Of a stretch of 64,000 bases of DNA, positions 21,592 to 37,316 are shown one piece after another. Numbering within the stretch: the first letter of the stretch is position 1; the number at the start of each line of letters is the position of its first letter. The position numbers and the translations under genes were made by a program. The DNA is from Doris montereyensis (lineage: Eukaryota > Mollusca > Gastropoda > Nudibranchia > Dorididae). The stretch is taken from NCBI GenBank assembly GCA_037039925.1, contig JAXRKP010000645.1, forward strand, positions 90,001 to 154,000, written 5' to 3'. The notes beneath the pieces were generated by a model. That model saw only the letters and a list, made by a program, of their open reading frames with translations, searched no databases and was not told where the DNA came from.

Positions 21592-22675
21592 AACGCCTTG
21601 TTCTCTTAAATCACTATGTTGGACTGCGTTTTAGTAAAAAAACCTGACCAAAAGATCGTAGCTCTAGAGGTGAAATAGAATTCTCTTGCGGACGCCAGGG
21701 GGAAATAGTGAGAAGGGAGATGTACATAGAGAAGGGGTTGGTGGAGTTAAAGTGAAAGGCATGAATGATCGATGATAGACGGTCGCGTTACCATCCAATT
21801 CATTATGAGCGGCGGTCTCATACTATATTCCTAGCTTATGATACACATGGAATGATGAACAAAAAGATTCAGACGTGTAAACAGTTGTAAACTTGATTGA
21901 ATTGTGCGCACCCCCTCCCCTACAGAATTTCTCTCAATCAGGTTTTCAAAGAGAATAGTACATATCTCATTTTATAACTCAACGTCTTTTTAAGAGATTA
22001 TGGATTATTTTTGTTTTGACTTTGCGAGATAGTAGATAAAGTATATTACGCATAAAAGTGAAAATTATAAAGTCTCACTGAGTAAGATCAGTCGAAAGAG
22101 CGGCTTACATGATGTAGGAGATGTCATCAGAACAGACATTTTTTGTTGCTTTGCCATTAATAACCTATACAAAATTGGTTAAACACGTGTTTTTTCTATG
22201 CTTCATTTACATCTTAAATGTAATCTTTTCTGTTATTATTTGGGGAAAGGAGGGGGTGTGGGTATGCATGGGGCATTTCAAAAAAAAATACAACACAAAA
22301 AGAAAAGGGGGAAAAGTGAACAAGAAAGAGGAACAGAAGGAGGACTCTACATCACAATCACACAGTCAAACGAATATTTGTTGTGGTTGATCGCCAGAAT
22401 ATGATGCTTGATTTGAGTAGCCCATGGACCATCAAAGCATTCCATTGAACCAGCGCCAAAAACCTCCTCAGATCACCAAACATCAGAATAGATCAGAGGA
22501 ACTCATTTTGTCTTCGGACTTGGCTAGGAGCCCAACCCTTGCGGTCATACACACATGCAAAAACACACTTTACAAAGGTCCCCTTATAATTATACAGAGT
22601 CAAAGGAAACAATAATTGACAAAACCCTGTAAACGCCTATTTTCTCAAAATGCTCCTCTAGAAGTCTCTGTGTGG

Positions 22676-22711
<36 letters not shown>

Positions 22712-23137
22712 GGGTGTTGGTAGGTTAGAGTATCTTCGCCTCTTTGATAACAAAACCATTGATTTTCTTGGATTGAAATTATCCTATTGTTTAGTCTGAA
22801 GTGACCTAAAGATTTACCATGGGCCAGTGTCATAACATTTTGATAAAGACGTAGTCCACACAAAAAGAAGTATCCAATTTATTAAGTGTGTCTACATTTT
22901 CAAACATACTCCCAAGTTCTATCGTGGGAAAGACTTCTTCAGAAAAATACAGGAGAGATACTATAGGAAATATCAGTAGCGCCCACCAACCACCCGCCCC
23001 TAGGAGAGCACCGCCAAGACAAACCATGTACAAAATTGAATGATTAATTCAATACTTTTATTGTCCAAATAGGCACATCGTTTTGTCGGTTACAGAAACA
23101 AGAAAACCAAAAACAATTTATACACCCTGACAAACAC
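21592..23137. other. No gene recognised; contains a (GT)n tract
   Basis: A (TG)n run lies at about 22677-22708. Remaining open frames (22121-22404, 22424-22615, 22830-23033) are low-complexity or random. Confidence 0.4.
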
Positions 23138-23300
<163 letters not shown>

Positions 23301-26300
23301 TACATACATACATATAATATTATATCAATAATGTTTAAATATAACAGAGACAATATCAATTGGAATAAAACAAAACACAACATTGTGAAAAGTCGATATT
23401 GGCATTAATATTAACACAAAACAGAATAATGATTTGCATAGACGAAACTCTCTACAAGAGCCTAATAGATGTTGGCATAAATGAATTCTTGTATCTTTCG
23501 CGTTTGCATCTTAAAGGAATGGGGCGTTTTGATCTATGTGAGAAACGAATTTGGTCAAAAAGGGATGGGACATGTCTTTTTTATGGACAAAATCTTTCTT
23601 TGACAAACTGTTATAAAAAGGCAATTAAAATCAAGGAAGGTTGCTTTACAAATCTTTTCTGCTTTCTTAACGATATTATTCATTTTCCCCTTACTATTGT
23701 TCCTTGTATTCCCACCCCAACAAGTCAATAAAAAAACCAGATGATACTTTGGAGCATAGATTGGTAAAATAGCACCAAGAGCGTGTTGTCAATAAGGAAA
23801 TATTTCAATTTACGCAAAAAGTAAAGCCTGGAATTTAACTGTATATTTTACATATCGGCTCCTTTACTTAAGAGAACGACCGATGAGAGGACGACTAACC
23901 TATAACACATGAACATGTTCCAACAAAAGCGAATCTAAATTTTGTGTTTTTAAAGCATGTTCGGTCTTATGTGCTGTCCAAGCACCACCAGTTTCAGTAC
24001 AAAGTGAAGGGTTGAAAACTTTCCCTGAAAACATTTTTACCATAAAATCTTGTCATGCTTTCAGTCACTGCCGCTGGTTTTTAATTTTTTTTTGGGGGCG
24101 TGGAGGGAGTCTCGATGTAGTCTATATCATGATAATATGTACTGTATATCATTCAAAACTATTATCTCTCCTGCTTATCAGCCCGGCGAACATCATTCTG
24201 TCACGATTCGATTTCGTGTGTTTCGAGATGAAATAGCTTCCATCAAACTGATAAGCAAAAATAACAAATAACACACGGTAGTCTGACCATCGCTCGAAAT
24301 TCCCAGGGCCATCAACGATTTTCGCTCAGTTACCCGCCCCCCCTTTCACCCAATCAGCTCCGCTACTGTCTGAGTACGCAGTAAGAGAAAGAAAACTTCG
24401 GACCAGAACAGTGTCCCATGCCTCTGTTTACGTGGGTCGGCCCACGATTTCACTTGTCTGCGCGATTACCAAAGTCGTATCTGAGCATCCGTTATTTCAC
24501 ACGGTGATAAACTAATCATAAAACTATTCCGTATGTCCTTGATCTGGATTGTTTGTATTACGACATTAAGTCCATTTCAAGAAAACGCATCGTGAATAAG
24601 GGTTTCTCATTACATGCGATGACATTATTTCGCATTTAGTCAACAGAAAGGCATAGCACACACGCACCTTTCTTTCTCTGTTACTGTCTGTCGGTCTGTG
24701 TATATGTGTATCTGTTTCATTATGATACACAATATCGACACACAGAAGTAGACAGTTTTTTTTTGTCACGACCTACAGGCAAAACTTAATTGCCATGGCG
24801 TCTTTTTCTCCCTGTCATTACTACTGTATCAAGGTCATAAGGTCACAGAATTGGCCTGGCTAGTTTCACACCAACCCCAATCTTTGGTCGCCTTGAACCT
24901 CCTCACAATGGTTTCTGAGGAGAACGAATCAAATGCACCCCTTTCGTTATCAAAAAGCAAAGGGAGCACTGGCGTAGTAGTAGCGGTTTTTGTTCCATTC
25001 AACACGTGGTTTCCCTATGGAAACATCGTCCAGCGTAAAAATGGCATTTCGAAGGAATAATTAAACACAATAAGGATTCATTTAACTCACATGGCATACC
25101 GTGGTATCCCTGATTCACTACGTGAAATTATTTTCTTTGTAAAACTTTCCTTTGGTTTTAATAACGTTATTGTTCCCTACTCCTTTCAATGTCACCTCTA
25201 CGATCGAAACCGTTTCGCCTTTTCTCCGAATCGGCCACAAAATTGTCTGGTAAGAGTTCCTCTCACTTGGTGGCCATGCGTTAAAATGCTGGCCTCTCAC
25301 CCCGGAGGTCCTGCATGAGTCAATAAAAAATGCACCTACTGATTTCACCGTCAACCCTAAACATGGCCTTATTTGTAATTCAAATCACTTATTAAAATCG
25401 CGGATGGACAAAAAAGTCGCGAGTTCCTTTACTTAAGGCAAGTCGAACTTTATCAACTTTCCCTTAATAGTTGGGGTGGGGGGATATCTGAAAAAAAATA
25501 ATGCTCAAAAATGCTTTCGAAAATCGATATAACTGTTGAGCCTTGTTACAGGATCGACTAATAAATTCGTTAACTATTTCCCACGAAAAGAAAGAAATTA
25601 TCAAGGGTTGCAGCAACGTCTACCGTAAAAGCATAATAATATAAATTACAGACATAAAGCAAAAATCATTTTACTAAATCCATACAAGTCTTATCAAGAG
25701 CCTGGCTGCAACCCGTAGCATGAACTGTTGGACCAAATAAAGATGCCGGAATTCAAATAGATCTACATAATTAAAAGAATTGAAATTAAGATCTCCTTTT
25801 AAAACAGATTTAAAAAACGAAACATAACCCCAACCCAAAACATAGCGCTCACGTCTCGTTTAAGACCAGTACAGCAACTGATTCTCATGACAACAGCTTC
25901 AATGAACAATAGTATACCAGAGCTTTTGAAAGCGGCTCATTCATTTACTTTCACAATAAGTAAAGTTATAGAGTGCTGTATCAAGAGTCACCCAGAGATA
26001 CCACCCTATCCCCAAAAATAAAACCGACAACAACAACAAAACATAGAGTTAAACAATGTACTCGGCAAACAAAATCTAGCCACATAAACATCACGCTATA
26101 ATTCAGCGCAGACCGGCTCTCTAAAAACACATTTAAACGGCAAAAACAACTGAGTGATCCATACAATCAGGAAGCAATGACGTTTGGCAGGGAAAGGTAA
26201 GCACGAGAGGCAAAGGGTGGGGTCGGGAGGCTGTCAATTACAATTACTGAAAGGAACGAAGAGCCTCGGGGTAGGCACCGAATTTCGTTTCATATTACGT

Positions 26301-29175
26301 CATTATCGACAGAGATAAGATTGGGTTCATAACCCGTTCCGTGCGTTCCCTTTCATGTCAAATGCGCTGTTGTGGATGCACACCGGACAATGTTTCAAAA
26401 CGCTCTCATTCACACAAAAAACCCCAAACACCACCAACAAAACTCCAGGGAAAAAGTGACCAGCCACCGGGAGCCCACAGGCTAAACTCCCAAGGTTCTC
26501 ACGTTCTCCAGCTGTTGCAAGGTCCGGACGATACTTCGTTAGCAAGCTACCCAGCATTAATTTTCTGATCCAATCAATAACGAGCACTTAACCCCTTGAT
26601 CTTGCGGTACGGTATGCTACCTTAACGTCACGTTGTTGTAACAGAAGGAAAGGAGACATAGAAAACCCAGAGCCAGATAAACAGAAACACCAAAACGCAA
26701 TTTAGATGACTATTCAAAACTAAAACCAAGTCAACCCAAAGCACAACAGCCTTGCCAAAAGACTTGTTTTGTGTGTAATGTAATATTAGTATCATGAATC
26801 AGGTTCTCCGTGGCCCTTGTTGCACACACGCCCTACTTTTCCTACCCCAGCTCCATCATCCACGTTCTCACATCAACACGTTGGCACTAATTTCAACTGC
26901 CATTAAGTAGAATAATTTCAACCTGTTTCGTCCCCATTCCATAGGCTCTACATAATTTATAATATATATCTATAGGCATGTATTATAAAGTATGGGGTAC
27001 TCTTATCCGGTCTGATGTAATTAATATCTTTAAAAAAGATTCCCCCTGCGTTGTAGCGTGCCAACAAAAACCCAATACAACAACCCACCACCCCCGACCC
27101 CAATAACTTCCAACAAAAATATTAACAACTTGCACAAAATGTGTTTGATCATAGTCCTTCATCTTCCATCATGAGTTCCAATCACATGATGCTTCTACCT
27201 ACGCTATGGGACTGATAGCGGCGGAAAAGAAGAAGAAAACAAAAGAGGGTGGGGCACCTTACTCATTAGAATTCGATTCCGAATATGAATGTCTTTAATG
27301 TACATTTGGAAAAGACATTGCTGACCCTACTAGGTGGGTATGGTACAGCGATCAGCTCAATCGAAGGTGGACGGAGACTCAAAGAATCTCTATTACTATT
27401 ACTGTTACAGAGTTCAAGACAAAGACTGCTCGTTTATTGCACGTACTACTGTGACAACATTCTTGCATTCTCTTCCAGACTTCCCCAATACTGAGATCAA
27501 CCACATTCACGATGGACGTAGATACACCAACAACTAGTAACAGAGGCATGTGACGTTCTGTGGTCAGCAAAGTCATTTCCATTTAAGACCACCATCACTG
27601 GACAACGTGAAAAAAGTCCCAGAATGTGAAATGGTTGGCCAAATGTCATTTTACCATTTAGAGTATATACCCAGTGCAAGTAAGTACAAGAGCAACAAAA
27701 AACAACACCCCCCCCCCAACAACAAAAATATGGGGCGCGACCCATAGTCAAGAGTTTTAACGTTGCGGCAGTAGATTGATTAATTGGAGTTTACATTTAA
27801 GATGGTGACAGTTAGGCCGATGACCTTCCCTATGTTGGGCCATCGTCTTCTATTTTGCCACACGGGCGGAAGACACCAAATGAATAAGGAAATATGTTCC
27901 TACCTTTAGCGGTCCCACAAACATTTTAACAATCATTCCGTGAGAGAAATGTATCGTTCCTATATATATATATATAGTTCTTTGTCCATGACAGGAAATG
28001 AAACGTGATGGCAATCCGACGCGACGGTAACAGTTAGTCTTTCAATTTACACATTTAAATAAGCAGTACTCTATCACGCGTACAACACAACGTGTCAAAT
28101 GTGGGGTCTAAATTTAACTTACGATAAACACTATCTTTATGGACAGCTGCAACACCCCTCCCCCCCCCCTCTGACAAGTAGAAAACAAAATACGAAGCCA
28201 CCTTCAAGAAAAGCCCAGAATATCCCGGTTAACCAATAGGTCTAGTGGCTAGTTGAAACAACCCTTTAAAAATAAAATCGAGCTTTACGATTTAAGCAGG
28301 TCTCCGCAGTAAATATGATGGTCCAGCTCCCCAATGATGATAACTGTTAGTTATCTACCCATAACCCCCAAATACACTCATCAATAAGATAAGATAGGAC
28401 ATGATGAGTTTAATCAAGACTCATATGGACTATTCTGCAGCAATTTCTTGTTGGGGGTTATTTTGACGCTTTTTGTTGTTTAGGTAATGTTTACTTTGTG
28501 TGTGTGGGGGGGTGGTAGGGGGTTGTAATGTTTTGTTCTTAATGTCGCTTTCCGACAAGCGTTTAATCCGAACTATCTACACGTACCATCATGTTAAAGA
28601 CACTTCAAATGATAAGGCAAGGGGCCATAACAAAACAAATTTATCCTCAATACTGATACTTAAATGACGTAATAACCACATAAGAGTGACAAAGATAAGA
28701 TGAACACGAAGAATATGAGAAGCGTAGTTGTCACGGTTTGAAGCGCGTTTTCCTTATATGACAATGAAATGGGTAGGCCTACCGATGCGCAGGTCCTTAG
28801 TTTGAACCACTCTTTCTTTTTCTAATCATTTTGTGAATACTTTGTCGACTCAGAATTATAATGTTCCAACAACAACAATTAAACCCATATTGAGATATAA
28901 AAAAATTAGGACTAAAAAGTTTGCAGTTGGAAAGAGTACCTGATGTTACGACAAACATAGACTGAATCTGATTACACCTTTTATTATTTTTTCTTTTCTT
29001 TTCCAGACAAGACTATTGACGACCGTGACTCAATATTAATAATTACTCTAAAATCGACAACTGTGTAGTTTGGACATTGGGGGGTGGAGCTGTTTATATC
29101 CATGGCATAAAGATAGTGTTTATAGTAAGTTAAACGTAAACCCTCACGACAGATTGTAGTCTTCTCTTTCAAAAG
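23301..29175. other. Gene-poor stretch, no supported gene
   Basis: I found no exon chain. CpG-containing, less AT-rich patches occur at about 24290-24480 and 26330-26560. A tRNA-like fragment on the plus strand may lie at about 25262-25312 (GGTGGCCATGCGTTAAAATG, then ACCCCGGAGGTCCTG). A short (TA)n is at 27961-27976 and a C run at 28159-28170. Confidence 0.35.
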
Positions 29176-29517
29176 AGAAAGATAGATTAATAGTCCATAT
29201 CCCTGCACAAGTGCAGGCTCACCGACTACATCATGTATCCCCAAGCAGGCCATTTCCTTCAAAGTCTTTCTCAACTCCCGATGGAGCATGCTATACAAAC
29301 GCCTGTTAAGCTTTTCGTACCAACACTCTGACACGGCCTTTCTATACTTATAGCTGGGTACGCATCCACACCTAAGTCAAGTGAGGAAAGTAGAGTAAAA
29401 GTACCTTTCCTAAGAGTACAACGTTGTGAAAAAACCACACCTGTGCCAGCCGTGGGGCTTGAACCAGTGTCGCCGTGATTACTGGCTCACAACACTACGG
29501 TTCAGCTACAACCGCCT
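29176..29517 (-). mobile_element. tRNA-derived SINE, family A, head and body
   Basis: On the minus strand the head near 29517 reads TTGTAGCTGAACCGTAGTG (A-box-like), followed by GGTTCAAGCCCC (B box). This is the cleanest pol III promoter of the family in the window. The body includes the dyad CCTGCACAAGTGCAGG (29202-29217). The common tail is missing. Confidence 0.75.
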
Positions 29518-30942
29518 CGTTGAAATTACATTATAATGTGTTTGTTTTTGCGTTGTAACATAACGGTCGTGCCTGTAATTTATTTCATTAATCCGAGCGG
29601 GAGAAGTGTTACTGGAACAGCACTCATACATGTGTATGCCAGCGCATTCTATATTCCAGTCCTATCTTGCTTTTTCCTTCGAATTCACCCTGCAAATGGT
29701 GGGCGGGGTAATTCAGAATGACATCGAAACCTCTGAAAGCAGCGTCCAAAACAGACACAACAATTAGTTTCTCTAGATGACGTTACCAAAATCCTTTCGT
29801 TTTCGTCTTCAACCCGCGCAATCAAACTCGAAATAATACCACAAACTAAAAACTAAGTATACGCGACGGCTCATGCAGCATTCATTTTTCCAATTGTTTA
29901 TCTGCTTTGCTAGAAGGAAGATAAATTATTTTAAAAAATAGATAAAAAATCCCGATAACACATGCACGTAAAAGAACACTCAAAGAGGGATAATAAAATA
30001 AATATTATGCCGACTTTCGTTATCTAAAAGCACAATGGTGTGTTGCATGTTATGCTCAAGTGAAAGGTTGCGCACACACAAAAGCATACAACTGAATAGA
30101 AATAGAAGTGGATCAAACTAGACCACGCACATCAAACTAGACTATGCAAAGTAATAAGCGACCGCGAGACCAGTGTTTTTCACAATGGGCCAAGTATTGC
30201 CTTTAAACGTCAAACTCACGTTATTTCAAACCAGTCAAGTAAAAGATTTCGAGACAAACTGATCGTCCGTTTTGCAAAAAAATCAAAGGAAAAGAAGGTT
30301 TGATACTCATAAAATACGTCCTCTTGACAGACAATACTTTTCACTGCCCCCATCCATCCACTAACATGTCCCTGTTTATTCCCCTTCCACCACTGTGACT
30401 CTCACCTCCTCTCTGTGTGTCTTCCATGCGCGTGTGTGCTCTCTCTCTCTCTCAATTCTCAAATTAGTTCAACGCCAAACAACGGTTAGGGATTTACTCC
30501 TCGCACAGGATTAAACGACATGACAATGTTATATATAACTATTAGCGCAATTACATAATACAGTAACAGCAAACGGAAACTAATCATTAATTGACACCTT
30601 ATGGTAGTAATATTAATGTCCGAATATTTATTTCATTTCCTCCATCAGTAAAGACCAATATGTCTCTAACTTTAAGCAAACAAAAAACAAACGCTTGGAG
30701 CCGAAACACTGAAACTGAAATGAGATGGCATCGGCCAGCGTGTAATATATTGCAACGGTAGATGGATTAGGTTTGGCCGATGGATATCCGGCAAGATTCA
30801 TGCACAGGGACTCTCAACAGGGATCTGATAATTCGGACGACGGGCGCCGGTAAGACTCAATATCATCAGCGAGCGAGGCAGAGCTAAGACGGTCATGAGT
30901 GGAGGGTACGTTACCCAGTAACGGTGAATAAAAGTATAGTGT
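29518..30942. other. No gene recognised
   Basis: Nothing supported; a short CT run at about 30440-30452. Confidence 0.4.
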
Positions 30943-32077
<1,135 letters not shown>

Positions 32078-32505
32078 TTTGATTTGATTTTATCCACAAC
32101 TACAACTAAGGTGATCTCAGGGCTTTTGGTATGATTAAATAACATGTTTTTTGCCCTGACTGCCCTGTACATAGACAAGGGATCTTTAACATGCACAGTG
32201 CTATGATTTGCACAAGGAACCTCTATTTCACCGTCCGTCTCCGATGGGGCTAGGTGTCGATTCACCTACATAGACCAGGGGAAGGTGGGTTTTACTGGGG
32301 GGGGAAAAAAGGGAGCAAATTTTTCAACCTGTCGGTCCTCTGGACCAGTGAATACCCCCCCCTCTGTCGGGTACAAACTCACGACCTTTTGGTTGAGATT
32401 TCATCTGGACCAGCAAGTACCCCCCCCTGTCGGGTACAAACTCACGGCCTTTTTTGGTTAAGATTTCATCTGGACCAGCGAGTACCCCCTTCCCCAACAA
32501 TCTAA
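32078..32505 (-). mobile_element. SINE family B, head rearranged
   Basis: Tail and body match 15838-16110 and 56975-57291 (AAGGTGATCTCAGGGCTTTT, AAGGGATCTTTAACATGCAC, CTCCGATGGGGCTAGGTGT on the plus strand). The tRNA-like head end has been replaced by a 65-bp tandem repeat. Confidence 0.65.
32341..32500. repeat. 65-bp tandem repeat, about 2.5 copies
   Basis: Units start TGGACCAG at 32341, 32406 and 32471. Each carries a C run, CTGTCGGGTACAAACTCACG and GAGATTTCATC. The unit derives from the SINE B head region. The same TGGACCAGCGAGTACCCC block recurs at about 33444 and 34449. Confidence 0.8.
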
Positions 32506-32511
32506 CCAAAA

Positions 32512-33530
32512 ATGATATGAATGAGAAGACAATTATGCGATGACCTGGGCAATAAAAAGAGAAAAGGCTTGTTGCATAGTTATCAATTTGGCCATAGAGA
32601 GAAAAACCCAACTAAACAAACGAAGCACCAGTTGGACAGCGAGATAAAGGATCAGAAAGGCAATTTCACATTAATATAATGTCATAAGATACGGACATGC
32701 ATGGACATAAGTTGCATTTTCTTATAAACTGAAAATAAAAAACCTTCATTGAGCTACATTTGTATTCGGATTCAGATGCCCGTACATCAAGTACATGTAT
32801 AACTTTTCATTATCATCGTTTATTATTTGAATTTTGGTAGAATTTAAAAAAAAGTTTTCCCAGACTGTCCTGTATAAACAGTTAAAGGATCTTTAAAGTG
32901 CACAGAGTGCTTTGACCCACACACGGGACCTCCTTTTATACCCGCCTCTGATGGGACAAGGTGTGTGTGTGTGTGTGTGTGTGTGTGTTGGGTTGGGGGG
33001 GGCTTTACTTATCCAAACTGTATAATGTTCAGCAACTTCGACTTTAATCCACCCGCTGACTAAAAGACAGTCTGTTGACATCAGCCACGTTGGACAAACA
33101 TCCAAACCAAAGTATAAACTCAACAATTTTTTCTTTTGTTTTTCTCTTGTGTGTGTGTGTGTGGGGGGAGGGGGTAAGGGCTTCCAAGGCTGTGTGAAAG
33201 TAATGCTGAGAAGATTATTTTATATATTTAAACATGATAGGTCCACAACAGAGAACAAGAAGGGGAAACAAATGTAACAGGAAAATCAAAGACCGATAGG
33301 CTAACCAAACATATTGCTACTGCTCCCTGCTGTTGCGATTACCCATGAGCCCCCAGATGAAGTGAGGATTAACTTCTTAGTTACGTGTAATTCCTGGAAG
33401 AACACCCCATGTCTAGCAAAAATAGGACTTAAATCATTTCCTCTGGACCAGCGAGTACCCCCCCCCCCCCGACGTGATGTATCCACACAAAATACTACAT
33501 GTACAATAGTGAGGAGGCATAGAAACAGAC
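32512..33530. repeat. Copy 1 of a recent 1-kb tandem duplication
   Basis: This unit and the next (33531-34529) are almost identical from ATGATATGA to GAAACAGAC. Differences are mainly in length of GT, G, C and A runs and an 8-bp gap near 32787. It contains a SINE B body fragment (32848-32960) and two GT-plus-G tracts. Confidence 0.92.
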
Positions 33531-34529
33531 ATGATATGAATGAGAAGACAATTATGCGATGACCTGGGCAATAAAAGAGAAAAGGCTTGTTGCATAGTCA
33601 TCAATTTGGCCACAGAGAGAAAAACCCAACTAAACAAACGAAGCACCAGTTGGACAGCGAGATAAAGGATCAGAAAGGCAATTTCACATTAATATAATGT
33701 CATAAGATACGGACATGCATGGACATAAGTTGCATTTTCTTATAAACTGAAAATAAAAAACCTTCATCGAGCTACATTTGTATTCGGATTCAGATGCCCG
33801 TACATGTATAACTTTTCATTATCATCGTTTATTATTTGAATTTTGGTAGAATTTAAAAAAAGTTTTCCCAGACTGTCCTGTATAAACAGTTAAAGGATCT
33901 TTAAAGTGCACAGAGTGCTTTGACCCACACACGGGACCTCCTTTTTATACCCGCCTCTGATGGGACAAGGTGTGTGTGTGTGTGTGTGTGTTGGGGGGGG
34001 GGGGCTTTACTTATCCAAACTGTATAATGTTCAGCAACTTCGACTTTAATCCACCCGCTGACTAAAAGACAGTCTGTTGACATCAGCCACGTTGGACAAA
34101 CATCCAAACCAAAGTATAAACTCAACAATTTTTTCTTTTGTTTTCTCTTGTGTGTGTGTGTGTGGGGGGGGGGGGGGGTAAGGGCTTCCAAGGCTGTGTG
34201 AAAGTAATGCTGAGAAGATTATTTTATATATTTAAACATGATAGGTCCACAACAGAGAACAAGAAGGGGAAACAAATGTAACAGGAAAATCAAAGACCGA
34301 TAGGCTAACCAAACATATTGCTACTGCTCCCTGCTGTTGCGATTACCCATGAGCCCCCAGATGAAGTGAGGATTAACTTCTTAGTTACGTGTAATTCCTG
34401 GAAGAACACCCCATGTCTAGCAAAAATAAGACTTAAATCATTTCCTCTGGACCAGCGAGTACCCCCCCCGACGTGATGTATCCACACAAAATACTACATG
34501 TACAATAGTGAGGAGGCATAGAAACAGAC
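33531..34529. repeat. Copy 2 of the 1-kb tandem duplication
   Basis: Head-to-tail with copy 1, offset about 1019 bp. The near-identity implies a very recent event or a haplotype/assembly duplication. Confidence 0.92.
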
Positions 34530-35847
34530 AGTAAAGCTCAGATAATTATAATCAAAGTATATATAAAACATAGAACTTGTAGCAATCCACATATCTGCAC
34601 AAAGTGTCTCTAAATTCACATTTTTATGTGGAATTCTGTTTAAAAGCAGACATTTCTCACCTATGATTTATGAAGAGATATAAATAGGTAACTTTCTTTT
34701 GCAGCATGTGAGGATGTTGGGTGGAAGCTATCAATTATTTCTTCTTAAACAGCACCAATCAAAAGAAAAGGTGAGAGTCAAGTGTTCTTTTGTCTTTTGA
34801 TTGAGACTATAACAAGAAAACCCTTCCATTTGGTAAGCATTGAAATTGAAGTGGAAGTGGACAAGCACAACTGAAAATTATCAGTTATTCAACAACAACA
34901 AAATTTACAAAGGTACAATTGTGTTCCTTGAATTGCATTTTTTACTTTTACATGTTGGTTTCACATTAAGATCATGTACACTATTGTGTTATAGCTCATA
35001 TGTTTCATATGTCATAGATGCCGAACCTTTCAAATCGAAGAATTTACTATGACAGTGCAAACTAATTCTAACTTGAAAGACAACCTATAATATTCCAGAA
35101 AACATAACTTGAAATAACCACATTTAAGGTATAACAAAATATTGTTGGCACTGCCGAACAACATGGCTGTTTCCCAATGGGATGACACACAGGAGGGGCC
35201 TAACCTTGGGTTGAATGGTGGGGGGAGGGTTCGGCCTTTAAAGATTGTGATAGATCTTACAAAACGGGCACAACAAAACAAGATGAGAATAAATTTGAAA
35301 GAATCATAAGGCACGAAAAGTAGTCAAACAGGACATACCAACATTTAAAGAACTTTACAACCTTAATCTTCTAAAGAAAGGAAAACAGATTAAAAAAGAT
35401 GAAAGTGACTCTCTAAATAAAGAGTATATAAGATCTACTAGGAGAAGACAGCTTCTGTCAACTCAAGCCAAAACAGACCTATAATATATAGATACAAGAA
35501 TTCATTTATTCCAATATCTACATGCAAGAAAAATGAAGTCCTATGACTAAGTAATTAAATTCCCTGTGAAAATTATAACAAATAGATATGTATTTTATCA
35601 ATTTTATTCATAACGTGATAGAGTAAAATGATTCATGTGGGTGTATGTATGAGAGAAAGAGTGTGTGTGTCTGCGTTCGAGTGAAGAGGGAGTATCTATA
35701 TTATCTAATTAAATAAATTCAAATTACAGTAAGAGTTAAACTGTATTTACATGCATTATATTGTAAAACATCATTATCTTTTTGTGTCTTTCCTGATCAT
35801 TGTCAATTTATTTGGTGTGACTATCTATTGTCATTACCACTGTTGTT
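34530..35847. other. No gene recognised
   Basis: Nothing supported; short open frames have no splice context. Confidence 0.4.
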
Positions 35848-35991
<144 letters not shown>

Positions 35992-36044
35992 TGATGGAGA
36001 GTTTCAGATTTTACTTGAAAAATATAAAATCAAGAAAATTTGTC

Positions 36045-36118
36045 AATCATTGGCGGGGCTTGAACCCATGACCTTTGGCTTGAAAGGTCGACACCTTGCC
36101 TCTGGACTAATGAGTTTT
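36045..36118 (-). mobile_element. SINE family B, tRNA-like head only
   Basis: Minus strand: AGTCCAGAGGCAAGGTGTCG, then ATGGGTTCAAGCCCCGCC (B box). It matches the head of 15838-16110 and of 56975-57291. Confidence 0.65.
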
Positions 36119-37316
36119 ATGGAGAGAGAGAGAGAGTGTTTGTAAGTTGTTTTTTATTGGTTCTATAAGATATGTCATCATGTATTATATTCAATGGCGT
36201 AGCTAGGTGTAGGCTATAGGGCTAGCCGCACCGTTTTAAATTTAATTTGAATACATGTCATATAAAAAAGTAAATTTTTTGGCATCATTGTAATTGTCAA
36301 CTTTCATTCCGAAAACATTGCGCTAGACTTTACAAACGTATGCAAATAGCCCATCGGTAGAGACCACTCTGAGCCCTAAATACTACCAAACCATTAGATC
36401 TAGCCAATAAAATGAAAGAAGGGCTATAATACATATAAAGTCTTTATCCCACGGGTCTTCCCAGTAATCCTGGTATCGTTCTAGATAGTGTACTATTGTA
36501 CATGAATTGAGAGAAGAACATTATCGATACCATGGCTAAAAATGCTGAAGCCCGAAATGGTTTTCAAATGGGTACTGGGTACCCTTGAGTAATCAACACT
36601 TTTTTTCGTGGCATCATGCATGCCAAAGTAAGGCCTTACGTACATGAGAGCGAGAGGTTTTCGATTCTGGCCCAGTGACCTAGCTCTTGATCTATTAACG
36701 TCTGGCCTTCACTCAAGGAAGGCGACCTCTTGACGAGCGAGACGTAAGAGAAGGTAATATTTAACAAGAACAAAAAGGAAGATGTTTCAGCCTCTCTCAC
36801 ACTCACATGACACATTATATTAGTCCATAAGTCTGTCTTATAATTGGTGTGTTGTGTGTAGTTTAAAAAAATTGTGATTTCCTTCCTTACATTACGAGCG
36901 GCCAACGGGAACAGGTATTGTTTTTATTTTATATTTACATGACACAATGTAGAATCTAGATCTACAGTGAAAAACGTGGTATACAATGTAGTTAAATGGT
37001 AGTAACAATATTATACACAATACGTGTACATCAATAACCTGTTTCTCTCTCAAGAAATAAGACACTTACTGGTACTGCAGTCTATGCCTAGATCTATATG
37101 AATTGCGCTGACTACCTCTTAAGTTAGACTTAAGTTTAAAATTGAACTCTCTCAGTAGAGATGAAGAGCTTGAGATGATGTGTGCAAACATTTTCATAGC
37201 TTTTACATATTTTACACTAGTTATTTGCATTATTATGTGACAACAAGCGCATTAAAGTCAGCCACATGCCTCTGACAGATCAAGCTTCGCCACTGATTAT
37301 ATTACCCTGATTATTA
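36119..37316. other. No gene recognised
   Basis: The longest minus-strand frame (36636-36905) opens with TTG rather than ATG and has no recognisable similarity. Confidence 0.4.

Noticed and set aside
25091..25318. 75-codon plus frame
   Set aside because: Overlaps a tRNA-like repeat fragment and has no known domain.
36636..36905. 89-codon minus frame
   Set aside because: Begins with TTG rather than ATG, and no domain or splice context.
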